A stretch of DNA of 64,000 nt. Origin: Arthonia radiata. Taxonomy: Eukaryota > Ascomycota > Arthoniomycetes > Arthoniales > Arthoniaceae. The stretch is from NCBI GenBank assembly GCA_002989075.1, contig PSQN01000007.1, forward strand, positions 1,492,206 to 1,556,205, given 5' to 3'. The position numbers and the translations under genes were made by a program. Numbering within the stretch: position 1 is the first letter of the stretch; each line of letters starts with the position of its first letter. Below the pieces are notes generated by a model. It saw only the letters and a list, made by a program, of their open reading frames with translations, had not been told where the DNA came from and searched no databases. This document shows positions 56,418 to 64,000 of the stretch, one piece after another.

Positions 56418-58535
56418 ATGGCGAAGATGGGCCCGAGCCGGCGCATGCAAAAGCAGGGACCGCCAGAGCCATTGACAGACGCTCAGCTGGGGAAGAAGCG
56501 AAAAGCCACGTCAGAAAAGTCAGAACCGCCAGCGAAAAAGAAGAAACAGCTCAATGGCGCTCCGAGACCTGCGGCTAGACCTGCGAAACAGCCAGTGAAG
56601 CCTTTGAAGAGCGCGTTGAAGCAGCCGAAGCAGTCGAAGCCCCAAGCAGTCTCACAGCAAACCAACGGCGCGAAGAAACCTCAACCAAAGAAAGCGCCGT
56701 TGCTGTCAAAGGTGGATGCTGATGGCATAGACGGCGACGACTTTGGCGGACTCAGTGACGAGGAAGCTGATGGCGACAATGCATTAGACTCTGCAGACGG
56801 TATCGACGATCCCGACATTCTCTCCGATGAACACAACGATCCCAGCGTTGACCGCCTTGAAGACGCAGAGCTGGCAGACGACAGCGGTTCCGACCCTCTC
56901 GATTCACAAGATGAAGAACAAGACCGAAAAGACGGGGGTATGTGGTCTGACGACGACATGTCGGGCTCAGAAGTAGACCTCAATGCCGCGAACATACAAG
57001 GCCTCTCCGCACATCTCGACGCCAAAGCCGCCTCTGAAGCTGCAGCTGCACAAGCTGAGCTCGAAGAGGCCGCGCTGCAAACCAACATCGCCGGCGACGG
57101 AGTACCAGACCTCGAATCGGACGATGAAGACGCACATCTAAGATCCCAATTAGCGCCCAGACCCGAGATGCTACGACAGCGGATGACAGAAACGATACGC
57201 ATCCTATCCGACTTCTCTAAGCATAAGAAAGCCACCAACGATCCTCGCGCACGCTCTGAATATATGTCCCGATTGCTCAAGGATATCTGCACCTACTACG
57301 GCTATAATGAATTCCTTGCCTCGAAGCTTCTCTCCCTATTCAACCCCTCTGAGGCCTTCGCCTTCTTCGAAGCCAACGAGACAGAACGACCCCGAGTCAT
57401 CCGCACAAACACCCTTAAGACCCACCGTCGCGCGCTCGCACAGGCACTGATCAACCGCGGCTTCACCATCGAGCCTGTGGGCAAATGGAGCAAAGTCGGT
57501 CTGCAGGTCTTCCAGGCTCCAGAAAAGGGCGGCACAGGTAATACACCAGAGTATCTGGCTGGCCACTACATTAATCAAGCAGCCTCATCCTTCTTACCCG
57601 TCATGGCGCTCGCGCCCCAAGATGGCGAGCGCGTCCTCGATATGGCAGCGGCGCCTGGTGGCAAGACGACGCACATGGCCGCACTTATGCACAACACCGG
57701 CACGATCTTTGCCAACGATCCGAACAAGTCTCGTGCGAAAGGGTTGATCGGCAATATCGCACGCCTGGGCGTCAAGAACGCTGTCGTCTCCTCCTGCGAC
57801 GCGCTCGAATGGCCGAAGTTCATGTGGGGCGGCCTCGACCGTGTGCTGCTCGATGCACCATGCAGCGGCACCGGTGTCATCGCAAAAGATTCTACAATCA
57901 AAAGCGGTAAGCACGAACAAGACTTCATCCGCCTGCCTGAACTGCAGAAGAAGCTCCTCCTCGCAGCTATCGACTGCGTAGACCATACGAGCAAGACGGG
58001 CGGCTACCTGGTGTACTCGACCTGCTCAGTGACCGTTGAGGAGAACGAAGCCGTCGTCGCATATGCACTCCGTCGGCGCCCAAATATTAAGATCGTAGAG
58101 ACGGGACTGCCGTTCGGCCGCGAAGGCTTCACGGCACATGAGCGCTACCGTTTCCCGGACCAGATGAAGATGACGAGACGGTACTATCCGCACGCGTACA
58201 ACGTCGACGGCTTCTTTGTGTGTAAGCTGCGGAAGGCGGGGCCGACGGTCCGCGGCGCGACGGGCGCGACGAAGAGTGAGGAGGCGCCGGCGCAGAAGGA
58301 GAGGGTGAAGGGGAGTGGCGCGAAGACGACGCCGGTGGAGGTGAATGGCGTGGCGAAGAGCGTGGCGGAGGAGGGGAGTGATTTTGGAGGATTTAGTGAG
58401 GAGGAGGATCAGGATTTTATGAAAAAGGCGAAGCGTAGGGCGATGAGGAAGAAGGGGTTGGACCCGAGGGCTGATAGGAGGAAGGCGAGACCGAAGGCGG
58501 TGGTGAACGAGAAAACTGCGCCTATTAAAAAGTAG
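56418..58535 (+). CDS. NOP2: rRNA (cytosine-C5) methyltransferase Nop2 (705 aa)
   Basis: One exon. I start at MAKMGPSRRMQKQG; the next ATG (56427, MGPSRRM) equally fits the family's MGxxRR start. Residues about 10-250 are basic then strongly acidic (Asp/Glu/Ser-rich), usual for a nucleolar protein. The catalytic domain spans about 280-600. The SAM site LDMAAAPGGKTTHM lies near 407, motif IV DAPCSGTGVI (the Cys that releases the product) near 478, and motif VI YSTCSVTVEENE (the attacking Cys) near 533. The C-terminal 100 residues are Lys/Arg-rich. Nop2 methylates a cytosine in 25S rRNA (C2870 in yeast) and is needed for 60S assembly. Confidence 0.95.
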   Translation: MAKMGPSRRMQKQGPPEPLTDAQLGKKRKATSEKSEPPAKKKKQLNGAPRPAARPAKQPVKPLKSALKQPKQSKPQAVSQQTNGAKKPQPKKAPLLSKVDADGIDGDDFGGLSDEEADGDNALDSADGIDDPDILSDEHNDPSVDRLEDAELADDSGSDPLDSQDEEQDRKDGGMWSDDDMSGSEVDLNAANIQGLSAHLDAKAASEAAAAQAELEEAALQTNIAGDGVPDLESDDEDAHLRSQLAPRPEMLRQRMTETIRILSDFSKHKKATNDPRARSEYMSRLLKDICTYYGYNEFLASKLLSLFNPSEAFAFFEANETERPRVIRTNTLKTHRRALAQALINRGFTIEPVGKWSKVGLQVFQAPEKGGTGNTPEYLAGHYINQAASSFLPVMALAPQDGERVLDMAAAPGGKTTHMAALMHNTGTIFANDPNKSRAKGLIGNIARLGVKNAVVSSCDALEWPKFMWGGLDRVLLDAPCSGTGVIAKDSTIKSGKHEQDFIRLPELQKKLLLAAIDCVDHTSKTGGYLVYSTCSVTVEENEAVVAYALRRRPNIKIVETGLPFGREGFTAHERYRFPDQMKMTRRYYPHAYNVDGFFVCKLRKAGPTVRGATGATKSEEAPAQKERVKGSGAKTTPVEVNGVAKSVAEEGSDFGGFSEEEDQDFMKKAKRRAMRKKGLDPRADRRKARPKAVVNEKTAPIKK

Positions 58536-59318
58536 CGCGTGTATGCGATCTATCGATTCGACGACAAAGGTTACGTGTCTTCCATGAGCTCGAGCGTTAA
58601 AGCTTTGCCACAGCACAGTTTGTTCTCTAGAGGTCCCTCCAGATTTTGGGATACTCAAGGCATAGGCCCAGGCCACTCCGACCACATCTCGGCGTACTAG
58701 GCCTCCGACCAGCACATACGCCGCCTCCTTTAAAGCAAGAATCTAACGATCTTTACCAGCAGCACGGGCGCTTTAGCTATTTTAGAGCGCATTCTAAGAC
58801 TGTGCACGACGGCATAGAGGCTGCTGTACCTTAATATACGAGCTGTCAACAGGTATCGTCTGAGCGTGAAGGTGATAAGATTTGATTAGCCATACACCCT
58901 AATTGAGAAGGCCTGTACAGCTTCCGCTTGCACTAACACAAAAGAGTAACGAATCGAAGTTTAGCTGTACAATTAGTGTGGTCGTCCAAGTTGCTCCATG
59001 ACAAGCCCTTCGAACACCACCAAAGGTCCCTTCATTCTCCTTCTTAGTCGTATCCTTGAGCCTCATGTGTCTGCCACAGCCTGCCTCGCTGTGCTGCTCA
59101 TGCAAGCATGTCTCATCTCACATACTCCGCCTCATGTTGATCAGCCACCCGAACTGCGCAGACCCGAAATCACGCCAGCTCCCTGCTCCGTCGAGGAGGT
59201 CTCGGAGCTGCTGGATCGCCGGCCTTCTGTCAATTCCATCGTCGTCATCGTTGCTCCCTTCGTCGCCTTTGAACCAGTCGGAATCGTCTTTGTCGTCTTG
59301 ATCCTCGTCATCAGGTTG
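58536..59318. other. Convergent intergenic region
   Basis: Between the NOP2 and striatin 3' ends. A 129-codon frame at 58998-59387 (+) overlaps the striatin 3' end and is not supported. Confidence 0.5.
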
Positions 59319-62001
59319 CTAACCACGTCCCAGTACCTTTACCACGCCGTCTCCTCCCGCCGTGAGGATCCACCGGCCATCGAATGACCAGCAGGCGGAC
59401 ACAACGCCCTCGCCCCGCATCACGCGGTGGATTGTCATTTCTTGGGTGCAGTTGCGCTTTTCCAAATCCCAGACCCGGACGCTGGCGTCGTGCCCTGCTG
59501 TGAGAAGTTCCCGACCGTCTGGGGACAGTGACAAAGAGGCGATGGACGATGGATGGGCGAGCATTGAGTAGGTGCATTGACCTTGGACTAAGTTAGCATG
59601 CTTGCGTTGAACGAATAATGGTTAGAGAGGGGCAATCCCTACCTGAGTTTGCATCAAAGAACCTGACGTATCGATCTTCGTGGCCTGTGATGATTACGCC
59701 TTCCACTCCCCCGTCTTTACCAGAGCCGGTTGCTCCATGCATTTCTTCGCCTTCCTGCTCTTTTGCGCCGCCCTCACCGCCTTCAGCGGCGCCAAGGCTC
59801 ATGCCAGATGTTGATGCCACGACGACAGCGTTGACGCCAGTGTTGGGCGTTTGATCGTATGTCTCTTGGCTTTGCATACCTACCACGCTCTCAGCTGTTC
59901 TCGTGTCAAAGACTACGCATTGCGCATCAGCAAAGGCGACAACAAAACTTTCACCGCCTGACCCAAGAGGTGCGATAGAAGTCGGACTGGCGGCAAGGCC
60001 ATCAATGTTGTGAACAAGTTGGTAGTGGAAAGGCGTGCCGCTGGCAGTACTCGGTTGTGGTGATGACGGGAAATTCGAGCCAGCGGTCACACTCAATCTT
60101 CTGGACCCTCTTCGCGCACCAGGTTGCGTCGTTTGTGGCGAGTGAAATTGCGGAGGTGCAGAAACCGCCCAAATCTTTATCGAGCCATCAGCAGCGCCCG
60201 AGGCAAGAAGAATGCGATCGTCACGGCCGGCGTTGGCTGGCTGAGTCGTTGCCGACAGCGATGGATTGCCCGTCTGTGCTTCTGAGCCCGACAGAACGGC
60301 GGAGGCAGATGCAGGGAGGACCGCGAGCGCCCAGACAGCGTCGGTGTGGCCGTCGAGCGTGGCCTTTGGATCGACTCGGCCGCGTTCCCAGACGCGGATA
60401 GTGGCGTCCTGACCACCGCTGAATATCCAGCCGTCGCCCAGCGCACGGCCGCCAGTAGAAAAGGAGGGTGAGGAAGGCGAGTTGTTTGCAGGGCAAGCTG
60501 CCAATGAGGTCACAAGCCCGTCGTGGCCGCGATGGGTAAAGTAGGATAAGATATCGGTGTCTGCAGGGGGAAGTGCTGGCGGCGGCTGGTTGTTGTTGGC
60601 GGGTAGAGAGCCGGTATAGGCGACAGGTATGATCCATCGTTTGACAGTCCCATCGTCCCCGGTGGTGCAGACCTCCGGCTCCGACGGACTGCCGCCGCCA
60701 GTAAAGATAACAGAACGTACGACATCGAGATGACCCCGAAGCGCAAACTTGACTTGAAACGATTGAGGCTCGCGCGGTCTTGCTGATTCATGTGAGCCTT
60801 CGCTGCGCTTCCGGGCGAGATGCCCACCGGCTGAGCCGCTGCTCTTTCGGCGGTGAGATCCGTGGCCAGCTCTGGGCGGAGATTTTGCTGGTAGACTGTT
60901 GACATTAGGGAATTGATCGGTCTGCTCAAGGCGAGAGTGCAGAAGCGCGGTGGTGTCAGGTGGGTTTGGGTCTAACACTGTGTTCTCTTCCCCAAAGTCC
61001 CACCCATTGGTGTCATTAACCGGCGTCTGAGCATTGACGACATTGGTCGATGGTATTGAGCGGCCATAAGCGTCAAAGCTGTGCGTTATCTGCTCCACTG
61101 GCTCGTCCATGCTTCTCGAGGATAGTTGTTGCGACTGCTGTAGCTCGTCTGCTGCCAAAGGCGTAGAATTGGGCCCAGAGCCTGATAAACCATGTGTGGG
61201 AATCGTATCGGGTTGCGGAGCATTCGAAGACTGTTGATAGTACTCTGTTACAGATCGTTGGGGTGGAGGCTGGTTCGGTAGGGAAGGAAGATGAGACAAT
61301 TGGGGATTCCGCCTTCGCGGAGCTTGTTGCGGCTGTTGTTGCTGGACATAGGCATCGTGCATCGGTACGTCTTGTGGTTCGAAGGAGCTACGATGAGACT
61401 GCTGGTTGGGCTGAGGAGGTAAAGGATGCGCCGGGGGTGTCAAAAGGTATGTGAGCTCCTCCAGACATTTTTGCAGGAACACCTTAGACTTGTCTCTCTG
61501 AGCTTCTCGCTCTTCTTCAGGTGTATCGCCAGCCTTCTTCTCAACGTCGACGCCAGGAAAGGATGCTAGCGGCGTGTTAGCATTTCAGTTCATAGTAGTC
61601 ACCGCGCAGGTCAGGCCTCACAGCTTGGCTTCACGCCAATCTGGCCGTGCCATCCCTCCTTAAACTCCTCCTCTGAGGGCACCGGCGGAGGCTCTTCGCC
61701 TTTGCTGTTGGCCTGCGCCTTCTCACGTTCACGCTTAAGAGCTTTCTCGAGCATCTTGACTTGCTTCTCAAGCATTTCGTTCAGCTTCTTCGCGCTCCTG
61801 CAATCACCCTCTTGCTTTGCGATTTTAGCTTTCATCTCTGCGCGCTCGATGTCCCAGGCATTCCGTGCTCGCTCGTGATTGTGCCATTCTATCTGCAAAA
61901 AGCGCATTACACCTGTGGGCACATTAACGATTCGTGCGTGTAAGAGCTGCGTGACATGTGCAGTACTCACCCTGAAGGGTGTATTCTGTTGAGGGCTCCA
62001 T
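59319..62001 (-). CDS. Striatin, STRIPAK scaffold (835 aa)
   Basis: Four exons: 62001-61971 (31 nt), 61912-61622, 61565-59643 and 59581-59319, with introns of 58, 56 and 61 nt. The first join gives [20 protein letters not shown], the fungal striatin start; the second gives [14 protein letters not shown]; the third restores [15 protein letters not shown] in the last WD repeats. Residues about 12-85 form the conserved caveolin-binding/coiled-coil region ([20 protein letters not shown]). Residues about 150-340 are Gln/Pro/Ser-rich. The C-terminal half holds WD40 repeats ([33 protein letters not shown] as two blocks, [13 protein letters not shown]). It corresponds to Sordaria PRO11 and Aspergillus StrA, which scaffold PP2A and kinases for cell fusion and sexual development. 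Confidence 0.95.
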
Positions 62002-63036
62002 ATCGAACCGTCCTGTTGCTCGATACAGGTCCTGACAACAGCAGTCAAATGGGGCCTGACCACAAGTAGTTGTTTGGGCTCAGGGATGAGCCATTGGAAA
62101 GGGTGGACCGGTCGTTTCTGGGGTCGGATGACCAGCTGAGGTACAAACGTTTGGGAATCGGAAGTGAAAAGGTCAACAGCTCATAGAAAGGTGCTGCTGC
62201 GGGATACAAGTGGAAATGAGTGCTCGCTCTGGACGGTAAGAATGGCGCGCATAAATTTTACGGGTCGAATCGTGGAGAACTGAAGGTGGTCGCATGTTGC
62301 AGTGGTCGTTTCTGTCAAAGTTCCTCGACCGGCACGAGTCGCGCCAAATTGTGACAGGGTCGCCTTCAGCCCTATGAATTTTAGAGGAGGCCTCTCGAGG
62401 ATGGCGCTCCCGCCAGGCCGGGACCGCCAAGAAAACGTGTTTTCAACCGCTCGAAAAAAATTACGTTGGATACTTCAATCACCCTCGCTAACATCATTCT
62501 ATATACTTTAACCACGAACAACCATCCATAGAGTGTCGACCATCTAGTTGGGCCAGCCGAGCACTCCCTCGAGACGACGCTACTTACCATACACATGACT
62601 TATTAACACGCGGGCGATTCGATTTCACTCCTAGCAGTTTCCGAGTGTCATCAATTCTGTGCCACTGCTCGAAGCGTCTTGCCGTGTGAACAGTGCTTGG
62701 ATTTGCAGCAAGGGATCTCGTGGTCTGCACTGGTTACTGGTAGCTACATACGCTGTTGTCGAAACGCTCTTACTGTGTACAAGCGGACAAACATACCCTC
62801 ACCAAAGAAATAGAGGGAAGGCTTGATCATGTTGTTGATTGAACATGCGATTGTTATTGCCATATACTACACATGCCGAGATGAGTTTGAACCTGGTGAG
62901 AGATGCCTTCCCACATAAACCTCTCATTCCTCAAGGCTGTCCCTCGAAAAGTAGTAATTCAACAGGAGAAGTTGCAGCTAGTAATCCCCTGCGCCAAACA
63001 ATGCAAATGAGATCGTCGCGCGTTGCCCGTGTGTCG
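62002..63036. other. Gene-free interval (1.0 kb)
   Basis: Striatin promoter and the 3' region of the next minus-strand gene; no gene seen. Confidence 0.5.
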
Positions 63037-64000
63037 TCAAATAGCGTAAAGTCGTATGCTCTCCGAAATGGAGCGGTGGCAATAAGGGCAATCCTCCAAC
63101 TTCCTCGCACAATCCAAGCAAGCACACATGTGCCCGCAAGGGTAGAACACCGCATCTCGGTCGTTCTCGTAGCAGATCAGACAGCCTTTGAGTGTCTCTG
63201 CCTTGTTGCCCGTCAATGTAAATTCGCCGTGATGTTTGCCATTCTTGAAACCACCGTGATAGACATTACCCGTCGCGGCAGTGGTTCGTGTGCCGCTGCC
63301 ATGTGGCTTGTCGTTCTCCCACTCCCCTTCATAGCTGTCGCCGTTCTGATAAATTTGTTGACCTTTACCGTGACGATCGTCCTTTTTGAATTCGCCTTCA
63401 AACACATCGCCAGTCTTGTAGATGCGGCGACCGCTGCCGTGCATGTACCCCTGATGAAGCGTACCACGATAATAGCCGAAGCCGAAGTAGTCCAGCTCAC
63501 GCACTTCGTCGCTCATTACCTGATCCTCGTCTTCGTCCACGGCCATGGCCATCGTCTGCTCAGGCGCTGACAGCGCTTGCTCTTCTTTCTCAATCACCTC
63601 CGCACCCTCCGCTTGCTTCTCATTCTGTGCATCTGATTCTATTGTAGCTGGCGGGGCGGCCTGAGACACGTCCGCTGGCTGCTCGGTGGCCTCATTGACT
63701 TGTGCAGCCTGATCGGTTGACCCCTGGGCAGGGGCGTCATTACTAGCAGACTCTTCGACGTTCTTATCGTCCGAGTCCTCTCCAACAATTTCTCCGCGCT
63801 CTTCGCGGCAGTTGGGACAGTTGCATCCATCAAATTTGGGCTTTTCTTCCTCCTTCTTCAAGTACTCTGGTACTTCCCAGTCATTTTCGGGAAAGCCTTT
63901 GAACGGATCCGTCGAGCTCGTGTGGGTGGCCTGCACCATATCGGCACGCATGTACACTGCTACGTACGCACGCGACTCGTGCTCAGCGATTGCCTGTTTG
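63037..64000 (-). CDS. MORN-repeat RING-finger protein, 5' end outside the window
   Basis: The frame is open to the right edge; codons before MYMRADMVQ encode a plausible helical stretch (KQAIAEHESRAYVAV), so the true start lies beyond 64000. At least 321 residues are seen. An acidic low-complexity region is followed by about four MORN repeats in the order YYRGTLHQGYMHGSGRRIY, FEGEFKKDDRHGKGQQIY, YEGEWENDKPHGSGTRT and YHGGFKNGKHHGEF. The C-terminal RING is C3HC4-type: CLIC, CGHMCACLDC and CPYC, ending in IRLYAI. RING fingers of this Mdm2/cIAP-like spacing act as ubiquitin E3 ligases; MORN repeats often bind membranes or lipids. A further CNCPNC motif lies before the acidic region. Substrate unknown. 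Confidence 0.85.
   Translation of the reverse strand, partial: KQAIAEHESRAYVAVYMRADMVQATHTSSTDPFKGFPENDWEVPEYLKKEEEKPKFDGCNCPNCREERGEIVGEDSDDKNVEESASNDAPAQGSTDQAAQVNEATEQPADVSQAAPPATIESDAQNEKQAEGAEVIEKEEQALSAPEQTMAMAVDEDEDQVMSDEVRELDYFGFGYYRGTLHQGYMHGSGRRIYKTGDVFEGEFKKDDRHGKGQQIYQNGDSYEGEWENDKPHGSGTRTTAATGNVYHGGFKNGKHHGEFTLTGNKAETLKGCLICYENDRDAVFYPCGHMCACLDCARKLEDCPYCHRSISESIRLYAI

Overview
The window is nuclear DNA of a filamentous ascomycete (Pezizomycotina), most likely a Dothideomycete. The evidence is many short introns (about 41 to 160 nt) with GTAWGT-like donors and CTGAC/CTAAC branch sites, fungal-type genes (Hsf1, Pho88, Emi1, a striatin of the STRIPAK complex, Tom5), a secreted CAP protein, mucin-like wall proteins, and an AT-rich block that looks RIP-mutated. 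The class is my inference; the rest is read from sequence.

Layout. 1-8060 is AT-rich, has no open frame above about 60 codons, and holds at least two LTR-retrotransposon fossils: a Ty1/Copia relic on the minus strand (1 to about 2640, running off the left edge) and a Ty3/Gypsy chromovirus relic on the plus strand (about 4312-6416). The Gypsy relic lies between two 1006-bp direct repeats (3306-4311 and 6417-7422). From about 8060 the composition changes abruptly to ordinary gene-bearing DNA.

8.6-24.9 kb holds a small nuclear protein, an AtsA-type arylsulfatase, Pho88/Snd3, heat shock factor Hsf1, an aldo-keto reductase, a tightly packed pair (secretory-pathway membrane protein plus F-box-like protein), alpha-tubulin (7 exons), a nucleotidyltransferase-like protein and an SDR. 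27-41.3 kb holds a secreted CAP/PR-1 protein, histone H2A.Z, Emi1, an RNase III, the complex I subunit NDUFA8, an FG nucleoporin (Nup57/Nup54), a 48-residue Tom5, Iws1 and a membrane-anchored aspartic-protease-like protein without the usual catalytic motifs. 43.6-49.3 kb is one 10-exon gene for a mucin-like, probably GPI-anchored protein of 1475 residues. 50-64 kb holds a Yag7-like RGG protein, an eroded cysteine-rich gene, a second aldo-keto reductase, Nop2, striatin and the 3' part of a MORN-RING protein that runs off the right edge.

Most genes are unlinked housekeeping genes and I see no secondary-metabolite cluster. Themes are mitochondrial biogenesis (Emi1, NDUFA8, Tom5 within 6 kb), RNA and chromatin work (RNase III, H2A.Z, Iws1, Nop2, Yag7-like) and surface or secreted proteins (CAP, protease-like, mucin). 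Six conserved genes share a tiny first coding exon of 13 to 31 nt followed at once by an intron. All exon joins were made by eye from splice consensus, reading frame and remembered family sequences.
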